Assembly: GCF_024347655.1 (NCBI RefSeq)
Contig: NZ_AP025514.1
Location: 3,038,001 to 3,102,000, forward strand
Direction of reading: 5' to 3'
DNA length: 64,000 bases
DNA from: Vibrio toranzoniae
GTDB lineage: Bacteria; Pseudomonadota; Gammaproteobacteria; Enterobacterales; Vibrionaceae
Position numbers and translations under genes: made by a program. Positions 1 through 9,213 of this stretch are shown one piece after another; the stretch's first letter is position 1; each line of letters starts with the position of its first letter. The notes under the pieces are model-generated. The model saw nothing but the letters and a program-made list of their open reading frames with translations. It was not told the DNA's origin and ran no database searches.

Positions 1-938
1 TCTTGGTGCCCTTCAAATGCTTGGTAGCGAGACATACGCTGGCAAAATTGTGCGCGCTGCAAAGACAAACCGTATAGCTCTTTTGGTTTTTTATCAGAGA
101 CATAAGAGGCCACCGCCAACGAAACAAACATTTTCAGCTTATCTTGCCCCAGATAAACCAAGGCCTGACGGAATGAAGAAATGGTAACTTCAAGTCGTGG
201 AGACATGGTGTTCACAAAACGCAACAGCTTATAGGACAAAGCGATATCTTTCGCGACGATGCTTTCGACACGTTGGAAATCAACGTCAGGCTTACACACT
301 TCTTGGAATAGCTCCATGGCAATCACTTGCTCTGGGCTAATGTACTTAGTCTTGATAATTTCTGGCTTACTAAAGAAATAGCCTTGGAAGAACTTAAAAC
401 CGGCCTCTTTTGCTTGCTGGAATTCTTGCTCGGTTTCGACTCTTTCTGCAAGAAAGCTAAACTTCTTCCCTTGATGAGCCTTCACCAAATCGCACGCCTC
501 ATCCAAACCCATCTGCATAATATCGAGCTTAACAATATGCGTGTACCTGAGAAAACGTTCCCACTCAGGTGTTGAGGTGAAATCATCAAGGGCAATCATA
601 TAACCCGCTTGATAGAGCTCTTTAACGGCCTCTAAGAGCTCATCGGTCGGTGTACAGGTTTCAAGAATTTCCACCACGACCTTGTCTTTAGGCAAGCTTA
701 AAGGAAGCCGACGAATCAGGCTCTGGTACGGAAAATTAACAAAGCAACGTGAAGACGGAATCGAAGGGTTGAGTCCAACCGACAAGAAGTTCTCAACAAT
801 CAGACGATACGTTGCTCGATTGGACTCAATATGCGCTGGATAGGCATTCCTTTCTCCATCGCGAAACAACAGTTCATAACCAAGCGTGTTCTTATTACGA
901 TTTAAGATAGGTTGTCGAGCAACGTACGTAACGGTCAT
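1..938 (-). CDS. EAL/HDOD domain signalling protein, 3' end outside window
   Basis: The reading frame starts with ATG at 938 and runs open to the window edge, about 312 codons. The first ~200 residues form an EAL-like domain, but the signature reads GYELLFRDG, so ELL replaces EAL. The LDDF and AERVET segments are still recognisable. The part after residue ~205 (PEQVIAMELF, VAKDIALSYKLLRFVN) is the start of an HDOD domain. Proteins of this EAL-HDOD type usually bind or sense rather than hydrolyse c-di-GMP, and the altered signature suggests weak or no phosphodiesterase activity (inference). It is transcribed away from the window, just downstream of rhtB on the same strand. V. cholerae has an EAL protein in the same neighbourhood. 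The C-terminus is not visible. Confidence 0.85.
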   Translation of the reverse strand, partial: MTVTYVARQPILNRNKNTLGYELLFRDGERNAYPAHIESNRATYRLIVENFLSVGLNPSIPSSRCFVNFPYQSLIRRLPLSLPKDKVVVEILETCTPTDELLEAVKELYQAGYMIALDDFTSTPEWERFLRYTHIVKLDIMQMGLDEACDLVKAHQGKKFSFLAERVETEQEFQQAKEAGFKFFQGYFFSKPEIIKTKYISPEQVIAMELFQEVCKPDVDFQRVESIVAKDIALSYKLLRFVNTMSPRLEVTISSFRQALVYLGQDKLKMFVSLAVASYVSDKKPKELYGLSLQRAQFCQRMSRYQAFEGHQ

Positions 939-983
939 TTATTGATAACTCTAATTGGTTTAACGAGAACTCTATTGCTTTCA

Positions 984-1601
984 CTAAGCTTTGGCAGCAG
1001 CCAGCAAGGCACCGCAGCCCATGAACATACCACCAAATATTTTATTTATCTTACCCATTATGCGATCTGAACGGATAAAACGCCCCATTTGTGAAGCTAA
1101 TGAGGTGTAACCCAACATAACAACACTATCAATAAATACCGTCGTAACACCTAACACTAACAGTTGCGGTGCTTGCGGTTGTGTCGGGTCAATAAATTGA
1201 GGAAACAGAGCCACCAAAAATACGATAGATTTAGGGTTGGTGAGGTTAATAAGTACCGCATTTCTCAGCAGCTTGCCACTCGATAGGGTAGAGCTCTCTT
1301 CAGAAGCCACTAAGCTAGAGCTATCACGCCATTTTTGAATACCTAACCAAACAAGATAAACCACGCCAACCCATTTGATAATGATAAACGCCAATGCAGA
1401 TTTAGCCACTAATGCACCGATACCCGCCCCCACCAACATGATGTGGAATGCAAGGCCTAGCTGTAAGCCTGCGATCGATGCGAGTGATTTCTTGGTGCCA
1501 TAACTTAGCCCATTACTGATTGAATTCACAGTGCCGGAGCCCGGAGCCAAGCTAAACAAAATCGCAGTAACGACATAAGCAAGCCAAACATGAGTATCCA
1601 T
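984..1601 (-). CDS. rhtB: Homoserine/homoserine lactone exporter RhtB (LysE family)
   Basis: This is a small inner-membrane exporter of the LysE/RhtB family. The N-terminus carries the family signature SLAPGSGT (residues ~17-24), followed by the conserved IAGLQ segment and NLTNPKSIVFL, which closely follow E. coli RhtB as I recall it. Five to six hydrophobic segments are visible. An in-frame ATG lies 6 bases upstream at 1607, but it sits almost on the AAGGA ribosome binding site; the ATG at 1601 has better spacing and gives 205 residues, matching the 206 of E. coli RhtB. The gene is divergent from pldB with an ~80-base gap. In E. coli rhtB also neighbours pldB and yigL, so the synteny supports the assignment. 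Confidence 0.85.
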   Translation of the reverse strand: MDTHVWLAYVVTAILFSLAPGSGTVNSISNGLSYGTKKSLASIAGLQLGLAFHIMLVGAGIGALVAKSALAFIIIKWVGVVYLVWLGIQKWRDSSSLVASEESSTLSSGKLLRNAVLINLTNPKSIVFLVALFPQFIDPTQPQAPQLLVLGVTTVFIDSVVMLGYTSLASQMGRFIRSDRIMGKINKIFGGMFMGCGALLAAAKA

Positions 1602-1682
1602 TTGCATTTCCTTACTAGTTCTTTAATCTAATAACATTAGTAGCAATAAAGCTCTCACACGTATTAGCTCAGGTAACTTCCC

Positions 1683-2663
1683 ATGGAAAACCACAGTGTC
1701 ACCCCGTTTTCTTACACGCAAGAACCTCAGTTCGAGCAAGCGATTAGACACCTGATCCCTACCCTTTGGCAACAACGAAAAGAAGGGTATATAACATCAT
1801 CTGGTAAAAAGAAACTGTATTGGTGTAGCTTAACCTCATCAACACACACCAAAGCCATTGTGATTGCCAATGGTCGTATCGAATGTTGCTTAAAATACCA
1901 AGAGCTATTTTATGATCTCTACCAGCAAGGTTATGACGTTTATTCATTTGACCACCAAGGTCAAGGTCAGTCAGAACGAATGGTAACAGACTCTGACATT
2001 GGTCACATTCATGAGTTTGATGATTATGTATCCGACATGTCTGACATCATTGACAGTTTTGACCTTAGCAAGTATGACAATCGTTACTTGTTGGCTCACT
2101 CAATGGGCAGCACTATTGCTACACGCTACTTGCAAACACACCCCGAACAGCCGTTTGACAAAGTCACCCTGTGCGCTCCGATGTTTGGTATCAATACCGA
2201 GTGGTATCTTAAGCCGATCGCGATGGTTGTTGGACAAGTACTCACCGCCTACCATATCAAGCCTGTCTATGCTCCAGGTCAACAAGCGTACAACTCAAAG
2301 CCATTTGAAACTAACCTGCTAAGCCACAGTCAGGTACGTTATCAATGGTTCCGAAACTTATATGAAGAGTCTCCCGCATTACAAGTAGGCGGAGCGAGTA
2401 CCCGTTGGGTATGGCAAGGGTTAATGGCGGCAAAACAGTCAATCCAGCAAACTCGTCAAATCAAAATTCCGTTGCTATTGATTCAGGCTGGGGAAGAGAA
2501 GATTGTCAGTAACGATGCTCAAATAAAGTTCATCAATAAGCTAAGAAAAACCAACCCCGTTTGCCAATTAAAGGTCATTGAAGGCTCTAGGCATGAGGTG
2601 TTATTTGAACAAGATAAATACCGTAACCAAACTCTGGATGCCATTATTCAGTTTTTTGTTTAG
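1683..2663 (+). CDS. pldB: Lysophospholipase L2
   Basis: This is an alpha/beta hydrolase of 326 residues. The nucleophile elbow AHSMGS puts the catalytic Ser at about residue 140; the conserved DHQGQGQS and CAPMFGI stretches match E. coli PldB, and GSRHEVLFE near the C-terminus carries the expected catalytic His. PldB hydrolyses lysophospholipids at the inner membrane. There is no signal peptide. It is followed by yigL as in enterobacteria, and is divergent from rhtB. Confidence 0.88.
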   Translation: MENHSVTPFSYTQEPQFEQAIRHLIPTLWQQRKEGYITSSGKKKLYWCSLTSSTHTKAIVIANGRIECCLKYQELFYDLYQQGYDVYSFDHQGQGQSERMVTDSDIGHIHEFDDYVSDMSDIIDSFDLSKYDNRYLLAHSMGSTIATRYLQTHPEQPFDKVTLCAPMFGINTEWYLKPIAMVVGQVLTAYHIKPVYAPGQQAYNSKPFETNLLSHSQVRYQWFRNLYEESPALQVGGASTRWVWQGLMAAKQSIQQTRQIKIPLLLIQAGEEKIVSNDAQIKFINKLRKTNPVCQLKVIEGSRHEVLFEQDKYRNQTLDAIIQFFV

Positions 2664-2849
2664 CTCAGCACACCAAGAGAGATTAATTACAACTAAGATA
2701 AGCGCTAAAGAGGAAGAGAAGTAAGTGAGCTTTGCCCTCTTTTCTTGCGCAGATTTGGCATACAATTTCTGCATAGAGATATTGTACTTTAGAGGACGCT
2801 AGCACTGGCTAGTGTCGATATCAGCTAAACATTTTGCAATGAGGGTTAA

Positions 2850-3677
2850 ATGACTATTCCTGCACTAAAAGATTCCGTGAAAATCGTTGCCTCTGATTTA
2901 GATGGTACGCTACTAGCACCTGATCATCAGCTCAGCGATTTTACTAAACAAACACTCACGAAGTTACACGACCAAGGTTATACCTTTATCTTCGCAACAG
3001 GTCGCCACCATGTCGATGTGGCAGGTATTCGTGAGATCGCTGGGATTCCGGCCTATATGATCACTTCAAACGGTGCACGTGTGCACGACCAGAATGATCA
3101 ACTAATGTATAGCCAGAACGTGCCTCAGGAATTAGTACAACCGGTTATTGATATTGTTCGTCAAGATCCAAACATCTTTGTTCACATGTACCAAGATGAA
3201 GATTGGCTGCTGGATCGTGAAGATGAGATGCTGGCTAAATTTCACAGTGAGTCTGGCTTTAGCTACAAGCGCTTCGAAGCGGATAACGCACCAAGTGACG
3301 GCATTGCGAAAGTCTTCTTCACACACCCAGAGCAAGACCATGAATACCTAGTGACGTTTGAGCAAAAGCTAAGAGATACGTTTGGCGACAAACTGAACAT
3401 CGCTTTTTCAACGCCTTGGTGTCTAGAAGTGATGGCAGCAGAAGTATCGAAAGGCCATGCGTTAGACGCTGTCGCGAAATCTCTGAACCTGACACTGGAT
3501 AACTGCATTGCCTTTGGTGATGGCATGAACGATGCTGAGATGCTGGCTATGGCGGGTAAAGGCCTGATCATGGGCACATCGCATGAGAAAGTGATGAAAG
3601 CCCTGCCAGACAATGAAGTGATTGGTAGCAACGCAGACGATGCGGTTGCTCACTACTTAGAAAAACACCTACTTTAA
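2850..3677 (+). CDS. yigL: HAD-family sugar/pyridoxal phosphatase YigL
   Basis: This is a Cof-type HAD phosphatase of 275 residues. Motif I is SDLDGTLL, with the nucleophile Asp at residue 16 and the acid/base Asp at 18. The ATGR segment (motif II) and FGDGMNDAEML (motif IV) are intact, with a type IIB cap between. The E. coli homologue dephosphorylates sugar phosphates and pyridoxal phosphate. AGGGTTAA just before the ATG provides the ribosome binding site. The gene follows pldB after a 186-base gap and ends before a bidirectional terminator. Confidence 0.85.
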   Translation: MTIPALKDSVKIVASDLDGTLLAPDHQLSDFTKQTLTKLHDQGYTFIFATGRHHVDVAGIREIAGIPAYMITSNGARVHDQNDQLMYSQNVPQELVQPVIDIVRQDPNIFVHMYQDEDWLLDREDEMLAKFHSESGFSYKRFEADNAPSDGIAKVFFTHPEQDHEYLVTFEQKLRDTFGDKLNIAFSTPWCLEVMAAEVSKGHALDAVAKSLNLTLDNCIAFGDGMNDAEMLAMAGKGLIMGTSHEKVMKALPDNEVIGSNADDAVAHYLEKHLL

Positions 3678-3712
3678 TCTAGCCTGGTCTAATCGAAGCC
3701 ATCTGAGTAAAT

Positions 3713-3739
3713 AAAAAAGCAGCCACTGGCTGCTTTTTT
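3713..3739. terminator. Bidirectional intrinsic terminator, yigL/EVE gene
   Basis: A perfect stem of A6-GCAGCC pairs with GGCTGC-T6 around a 3-base loop. The A and T tracts on both sides let it serve yigL (+) and the convergent EVE-domain gene (-). Confidence 0.85.
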
Positions 3740-3768
3740 GAACCTTACGCTAAAACCTTCCTCTAACG

Positions 3769-4236
3769 TTAACGAGAACTGAGTACTTCTTTACTTAAAA
3801 TAGCCCGCCACTCCTGCTCGGTAACAGGCATGATGGACAAGCGATTACCGCGCTTCACCAGCGGCATTTCTGATAGCTCTGGCATGGCTTTCAAGGTTGC
3901 TAAAGGAATCAATCGCTCAGTTACTCGCACAAACTCGACATCCACCATAATCCAGCGCGGGTTGTCTGGTGAAGATTTAGGATCGTAGTAATCACTCTCG
4001 GGATCGAATTGAAAATGGTCTGGGTAGGCTTCTCTGGTTACTTTCGCGATCCCCGCTACGCCAACTTTTTTACATGATGAATGGTATATCATCACCAGAT
4101 CTCCAAGTTTGACGTCATCACGCATCATGTTTCGAGCCTGATAGTTGCGTACCCCCTCCCAACAAGAGGTTTTTTGTACCCTAAGAGTTTGAATAGAAAA
4201 GGTGTCGGGTTCTGTTTTAAATAACCAATATGCCAT
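3769..4236 (-). CDS. EVE domain-containing protein
   Basis: This 155-residue protein is an EVE domain over its whole length. It opens with MAYWLFKTEPD and contains CWEGVRNYQARN, LGDLVMIYHS and NPRWIMVDVEF, all hallmarks of the family. EVE domains share the PUA-like fold and are thought to bind modified bases in DNA or RNA; the ligand of this stand-alone type is not established. It converges with yigL and is divergent from the COG3650 lipoprotein gene, with the two starts about 40 bases apart. Confidence 0.85.
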   Translation of the reverse strand: MAYWLFKTEPDTFSIQTLRVQKTSCWEGVRNYQARNMMRDDVKLGDLVMIYHSSCKKVGVAGIAKVTREAYPDHFQFDPESDYYDPKSSPDNPRWIMVDVEFVRVTERLIPLATLKAMPELSEMPLVKRGNRLSIMPVTEQEWRAILSKEVLSSR

Positions 4237-4275
4237 AATAAATCCAATTAACGGTTGCTTCGAGGAAGATATAAC

Positions 4276-5820
4276 ATGAAGGTAATGAAAAACCCAGTGA
4301 CATGGCTAGTCGCATTCGCGCTACAAGGTTGCGTAACGGCGCCAGATACGCCGCAACAACCTGAAGTTCCACCAGCAACCTTAGATGAGCCACTCAGCAT
4401 TCAACCGCAAACCTTCATCATGCGTGGTCAGGTTGTGGTTGGCCATGAGAGCCGAACCTTCACCCCTTGCGGTAGCCAGCAACAATACTGGTTAGATTTA
4501 TCGCCAGAGCTAGCACTCGAGGCTCAAGGCTTAGCAACCAGACCTTATCAAGCCTTGTATGGTGAGCTCATCGGTCACCTAACGGTACCAAGCCAAACTG
4601 GATATAATGCCGACTTCACCGCGCGCTTCGTGGTTGACCAAGTCAATATCTTAACAGCAGAGAACCCTGATCGTTGTGACCAACCCTTGCGCTCTACTCG
4701 TGTGTTCGGTAATGAACCATTCTGGTCAGCGACCTTTGATAAAGACCAACTCAAATACACCAAGATGGGCGAACAGCCACAGCGACTCAATATCAAATCA
4801 AGCCGCACCACACCAAGCACTCGTGACTACCAACTAGAAGGTCAATCAGCGCAAGGCGAACTCAACCTGACGAAAGAGAGCTGTAGCGATGGCATGAGCG
4901 ACTCTATCTATGGCTGGGAAGCGAAACTCAACCTTAATGACAGCAAGTACAACGGCTGTGCAACAGTATCTAACCAAGATCCTACGCTGGACTGGAGCGG
5001 ACTCTACTTCGCAAGCTCAACCCAAAACTCAGGGTTCTCTATCAACCTAGAACTCAACGATGACCACAGCGCAATCACGACTTACTCGTACAGCAATGGT
5101 GACCCTTCGATTGTTGAACAAGGCTTCTGGCAGCAACTCAACCAAAATCAGGTTCAAGTAGTGATGACTCGCCACCAGCAACAATACCTGCTCTCTGAGC
5201 GTATCTTCACGCTCGATAACGGTAAGCTGGTCGCTGAGAAAGAGAAAGTAGGCAATGTCGTCTACCCGATAGCCAATGGTGGGCTGGTATTGTTTGAAGC
5301 CAAAAGCAAGCAGGCGCAAGTGAACGCGACCACAAACGTTGATCTAGCTGCAAAGCAGATCAATTCGAGTGATCAACTTGATCCAAAAGTCGACCAAGCG
5401 ATCCGCGAATACTTTAAGATCAATAACACCTCACCAGACAATACTAAGTATCGCTGGTTAACCTACGACTTAAATGGCGATGGTAAAGAAGAACTGTTTG
5501 CCCAGCTCGATTGGTGTGGCTCTGGTGGCTGTACACTGCTTATTTTTGAGAATCATCAAGATAACTGGCGCTTCAATAGTCGAGTAACATTGGTTAAGGG
5601 CGACATACGCTTAGGTAAGACTCAAAATCACGGATGGCAGGATCTGATCTTCAATGTCAGCGGCGGCGGAGCAGAACCCGCGAAACACACTCTGTCTTAC
5701 ACTGGGGTTAGCTACCCACTCAACCCAAGCGTCGCGCCAGTCGCCGATGACGCTGACATCAGCGACGTGGTGTTATTTGCTGATGGCGTCTCACCAGCAC
5801 AAAGCGGAGTTAAGCTATAA
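4276..5820 (+). CDS. COG3650-family lipoprotein
   Basis: The ATG at 4276 follows GAGGAAG and begins a lipoprotein signal peptide: a Lys-containing start, a hydrophobic core and the lipobox LQGC. An upstream in-frame start at 4255 would precede the ribosome binding site and is less likely. The mature protein contains the segment FGNEPFWSATFD, typical of COG3650 proteins, around residue 150, and a C-terminal part with LNGDGKEELFAQLDWCGSGGC, which resembles a Ca-binding-like DxNxDG loop. It is probably attached to the outer membrane; its biochemical role is unknown. The next gene (DTW protein) starts 2 bases after its stop, so the two are probably co-transcribed. Confidence 0.8.
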   Translation: MKVMKNPVTWLVAFALQGCVTAPDTPQQPEVPPATLDEPLSIQPQTFIMRGQVVVGHESRTFTPCGSQQQYWLDLSPELALEAQGLATRPYQALYGELIGHLTVPSQTGYNADFTARFVVDQVNILTAENPDRCDQPLRSTRVFGNEPFWSATFDKDQLKYTKMGEQPQRLNIKSSRTTPSTRDYQLEGQSAQGELNLTKESCSDGMSDSIYGWEAKLNLNDSKYNGCATVSNQDPTLDWSGLYFASSTQNSGFSINLELNDDHSAITTYSYSNGDPSIVEQGFWQQLNQNQVQVVMTRHQQQYLLSERIFTLDNGKLVAEKEKVGNVVYPIANGGLVLFEAKSKQAQVNATTNVDLAAKQINSSDQLDPKVDQAIREYFKINNTSPDNTKYRWLTYDLNGDGKEELFAQLDWCGSGGCTLLIFENHQDNWRFNSRVTLVKGDIRLGKTQNHGWQDLIFNVSGGGAEPAKHTLSYTGVSYPLNPSVAPVADDADISDVVLFADGVSPAQSGVKL

Positions 5821-5822
5821 CC

Positions 5823-6419
5823 ATGAGTAATCAACAAGCTTGCGGTGGTTGTGGCTTCACTCATCAATGTATTTGTCATCGTATACCAAGTGTCGAAAGC
5901 CAAACTGATCTTGTACTGCTGACTCATGAGAATGAACTGTCGCGCGACACCAATACCGGGAAGCTGCTGCAACAATCGCTTAAGCAGTGCGAGTCGTTCA
6001 TGTGGCAACGAAAGACACCACCTGCCGATTTAATAGCATTACTTGAAGATGAAACACGACAGCCTTTTCTGTTGTTCCCAAGTGAAGAGAGTATGGAGTG
6101 TCAGCAAGCGGTATTGAACGAAGCTAGTGACCAAAAACCATTATTCATCATCTTGGATGGCACATGGCAAGAAGCGAAGAAGATGCTCAACAAGAGCCCG
6201 TGGTTAAAAACCATTCCTCAGGTTCATCTCGATATTACCAGCGAATCCTCCTATACCCTACGCCGCAATCAAGACAGCGGTCATCTGTGTACCTGTGAGG
6301 TAGGTGTCGAACTGCTCAAAGCACTAGGTGAAGAAGAACCTGCAAGGCTGATTGACGATTACTACCAACATTACCTCAAAGTATTCCAAGCGGATAAGTG
6401 TGGTCACTCACTCAAATAG
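5823..6419 (+). CDS. DTW domain protein, probable tRNA-uridine aminocarboxypropyltransferase
   Basis: This 198-residue protein carries the DTW-domain hallmark DGTWQEAKKML (about residues 117-127). A Cys-rich N-terminus (CGGCGFTHQCICH) probably binds a metal, and a TLRRNQDSGHLCTCE stretch is also typical of the family. DTW proteins such as E. coli TapT place the acp3U modification on tRNA uridine using S-adenosylmethionine. I did not decide between TapT and other DTW paralogues. The gene is tightly linked to the upstream lipoprotein gene and ends before a strong terminator. Confidence 0.8.
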   Translation: MSNQQACGGCGFTHQCICHRIPSVESQTDLVLLTHENELSRDTNTGKLLQQSLKQCESFMWQRKTPPADLIALLEDETRQPFLLFPSEESMECQQAVLNEASDQKPLFIILDGTWQEAKKMLNKSPWLKTIPQVHLDITSESSYTLRRNQDSGHLCTCEVGVELLKALGEEEPARLIDDYYQHYLKVFQADKCGHSLK

Positions 6420-6454
6420 TCAAGTACAGAGGCTTGAAATAAGTAGCGTAATCC

Positions 6455-6485
6455 AAAAGGGTGAGCCATAAGCTCACCCTTTTTT
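6455..6485. terminator. Bidirectional terminator between DTW gene and cdpA
   Basis: AAAAGGGTGAGC pairs with GCTCACCCTTTT around a short loop, followed by further T residues. The tracts on both sides suit the two convergent genes. Confidence 0.85.
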
Positions 6486-6516
6486 ACATCGTACTTTAAT
6501 CTATTAAACCAATTAG

Positions 6517-6532
6517 TGTTTCACGTGAAACG
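6517..6532. other. parS-like ParB binding site
   Basis: The sequence TGTTTCACGTGAAACG matches the bacterial parS consensus TGTTNCACGTGAAACA at 15 of 16 positions, differing only in the last base. It lies between the terminator and the end of cdpA, outside any gene. Two more such sites occur near 58 and 61 kb. parS sites load ParB for chromosome origin segregation and cluster near oriC. Confidence 0.85.
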
Positions 6533-6554
6533 ATCTACTACGTCAATCGCCCCA

Positions 6555-9053
6555 TCAAAACAGACGCTGGGGTTCACCAAAGTGGTAACCCTGCAAGTAA
6601 TCAACCCCCATCTCCTCTGCTATTCGACATACCTGTTCATTATGTACGAACTCCGCTACCGTCTTAGCGTTTAAGATATGACAAAGGCTGACGAGTTGTT
6701 GAGCTATCTTACGTTGCTTCTTATCTTTATCGATATTGCGAATCAGACTACCGTCGAGCTTAATAATCTGTGGTTCAAGCTTTATGATCTCATCAATGTT
6801 GGAATAGCCAGAACCAAAATCATCAACAATGATTCTCGCCCCGAGAGCACGGAAGTGATCACACACCTCAATCATTCGGCCATAATCTTTGATCTGTTCT
6901 GACTCGAGAACTTCTAAACCAAGTCTTGTGGGATCGTTGATGCCACAGATGGCAGCCTCGAGAATCTCAAGTGTCTTATCACTCAACAAGTCTTGTGGGG
7001 AAAGGTTGATCGAGAACGGGCTCTGCTTATCCGCCATATAACCTATTGTGTTCTTAATCATGTGTCGGCTAAGTCGAGTATAGAGATGCGTATCAGCAAT
7101 CATAGGTAGAAACTTACCTGGTGGGACAATAGTACCATCTGATTCCATGATTCTGACCAAACACTCTTGGCCAATCATTTCGTGAGTGCCCGATGCCACA
7201 ATAGGTTGTGAGTAAGTGATAATATTCTGATCTAAGATCGCTCGGCTTACGCAACTCAACCAACCTAGTTGTTCCTTACGATCCTCTTCACTGACTTGAA
7301 TGTCTTTGGCGTTAGTAATATGGGTATTGTTACGCACCCCATAACGTCGAGCTTCAATCGCTTTTAACAAAATCTCATCGCCCGTGTCGGTTAAGAAGTC
7401 GCAACGACTGGCGAAACCACCACACAGAGAAACCGACAGGTAATCAATATCGGTTAATCCATACGGCTCAAAATTAATGTGTTCAATATCATCAGCAAAT
7501 TCAATGAAACCTTGCTCTATCTTCACGCTATCAACGCTCGCATTAAAGATGATCGCCCATTCGCCAACCCCAATACTGAAAAGTTCTACTTTTAATTGAG
7601 ACGCCTTACCCACACGAAGCTGCAATCGATCAACAAAGTGATTGGACAAATCGAGTAACAACTGGTCCCCTACTTGGTAACCATATTTTTCGTTAACCTG
7701 ATGAAAGTTGGTTAACTTGAGTGTCAGCAAATGTTCAGTGAGAGTAATCGTATTGAGGCGTTCTTTTAGTACAATACGATTCGGTAAGCCAGTACGAGAA
7801 TCAATCCGATAGCTTTCCGTTAATTTTCGAGCCTGTAGGTGAAGTTTCTTCTCCATCTGAGTGTTCACGCTATCGAGATCGGCGACTGCATTTCTGACAA
7901 GATTAAGCAGTGGCGACACCGTTGAGCCACACTGAAAATCTTCACTGTGAAACTCTTTGATTTCGTCCGACTCGCGCATCGCAATGTAGGTGAGGCTGTG
8001 GTGAAGTATCTCTTGGCGATCTTCATTACGATATAACTCCCCCATACAGTATGCACCGCACGCATCCACTATCCCCTCAAATGGCTTCAACTCAAGCTTA
8101 CTATCAATAAATTCCAGCCGAGATACACAGTTATAAATGATCACAGATTCAGGTTGATGCATAGCAAGCACCTCTGCACCATGACGAACTTTTTCTGCGC
8201 TCAAAGATGGGTGATTATAACAAAACTGCGCTTCCTCTCCGGTATGCCAAGGGCTATCAAACTCAATACTGCCATCATCATTAATGCGCCGCGGTGTCGA
8301 GATTTCCTTCTTTCTGCCTAACTCTCTATAGAGCGGAAAACTCATCAACTGGCTAAAAGGCAGGTCTTTTCCATCAGCAAGATAATATTTGAAAACGTCG
8401 ATAGCTGGTTTGTCATTCAGCGAATATAAGCGGTTTCCCACCGCGTGAGTCACTCTCAATTTTACCCCAATCGGATTCCACTCAGAGTACGCATCCGACC
8501 ACACCTTCAGTTTAGGGTTAGTCAAAGCCACTGCTACGCAAGCGTGTTGGTAGGTCTGTTCGTTATGTAAAACCCAACGCCCAAATTCGCTTTCCTGACA
8601 CAACCCACCAGCAATGGGGAATACGTAAGGTAGGTTTTCAAAAGCACTATAGATAGGGTAATCGCGACCTTCAATCTGATCGCACAGGCTTATCACCGCT
8701 TTGGTATCTTTAGATAGATCTAACTGGGAAGCCAGTACTTGGCTGTCATGATTGAGGTTGCCCGTAAAAGGCTGAACGGTAGAGGTTAAATTTGTTTCGT
8801 TAAATTCACTGATAATGACTAAGGTACATGCACTCTTGAGAGTGTTATCACAGATCACATGACGAGCACTCTGCCCGATTAAAGTGGCACGGTTTAAATG
8901 ATTTAAGGCGACACTCGCAATACCACGAGCAACATCAGAGGATTGATCTGAGAAAAGTTGAATAAGGTATTGCTTATTGTCACACCACTCTCGCTGATCG
9001 AATTGAGATTTGAATAACTCCTCAGTATGTGCGAGAAATGTAAATGTTTGCAT
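6555..9053 (-). CDS. cdpA: FIST-GGDEF-EAL protein, CdpA-type c-di-GMP phosphodiesterase
   Basis: This 832-residue protein has three parts. Residues ~1-390 look like FIST N and C sensory domains, which are thought to bind small ligands. Residues ~415-570 form a GGDEF-type domain with SRTGLPNR, but the active-site loop reads GVGEW, so cyclase activity is unlikely. Residues ~600-832 form an EAL domain; the signature is ECLVR rather than EALVR, but the catalytic Glu, SINLSPQDL, DDFGSGYS and the C-terminal AEFVHNE are kept. Its place next to yigB-xerC matches V. cholerae VC0130 (CdpA), a c-di-GMP phosphodiesterase. The symbol rests on domain order and synteny. Confidence 0.8.
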   Translation of the reverse strand: MQTFTFLAHTEELFKSQFDQREWCDNKQYLIQLFSDQSSDVARGIASVALNHLNRATLIGQSARHVICDNTLKSACTLVIISEFNETNLTSTVQPFTGNLNHDSQVLASQLDLSKDTKAVISLCDQIEGRDYPIYSAFENLPYVFPIAGGLCQESEFGRWVLHNEQTYQHACVAVALTNPKLKVWSDAYSEWNPIGVKLRVTHAVGNRLYSLNDKPAIDVFKYYLADGKDLPFSQLMSFPLYRELGRKKEISTPRRINDDGSIEFDSPWHTGEEAQFCYNHPSLSAEKVRHGAEVLAMHQPESVIIYNCVSRLEFIDSKLELKPFEGIVDACGAYCMGELYRNEDRQEILHHSLTYIAMRESDEIKEFHSEDFQCGSTVSPLLNLVRNAVADLDSVNTQMEKKLHLQARKLTESYRIDSRTGLPNRIVLKERLNTITLTEHLLTLKLTNFHQVNEKYGYQVGDQLLLDLSNHFVDRLQLRVGKASQLKVELFSIGVGEWAIIFNASVDSVKIEQGFIEFADDIEHINFEPYGLTDIDYLSVSLCGGFASRCDFLTDTGDEILLKAIEARRYGVRNNTHITNAKDIQVSEEDRKEQLGWLSCVSRAILDQNIITYSQPIVASGTHEMIGQECLVRIMESDGTIVPPGKFLPMIADTHLYTRLSRHMIKNTIGYMADKQSPFSINLSPQDLLSDKTLEILEAAICGINDPTRLGLEVLESEQIKDYGRMIEVCDHFRALGARIIVDDFGSGYSNIDEIIKLEPQIIKLDGSLIRNIDKDKKQRKIAQQLVSLCHILNAKTVAEFVHNEQVCRIAEEMGVDYLQGYHFGEPQRLF

Positions 9054-9213
9054 GCCAACCCTTGTTCTAAATCGAGTAAAGTGAATAACCTGCTATGACT
9101 GAAATGAATCGCGAATAACGCCGTACCAATAATCCTAGTCTAAACCAAGTTTGAATAGCGACTAATCTAGCTATTCATATTATAAATGCGGCGTAATGAG
9201 CTTACAGTAGCGG

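Noticed and set aside
327..575. 82-codon open frame on the plus strand
   Set aside because: It is opposite the EAL/HDOD coding frame, which is continuous and carries conserved motifs.
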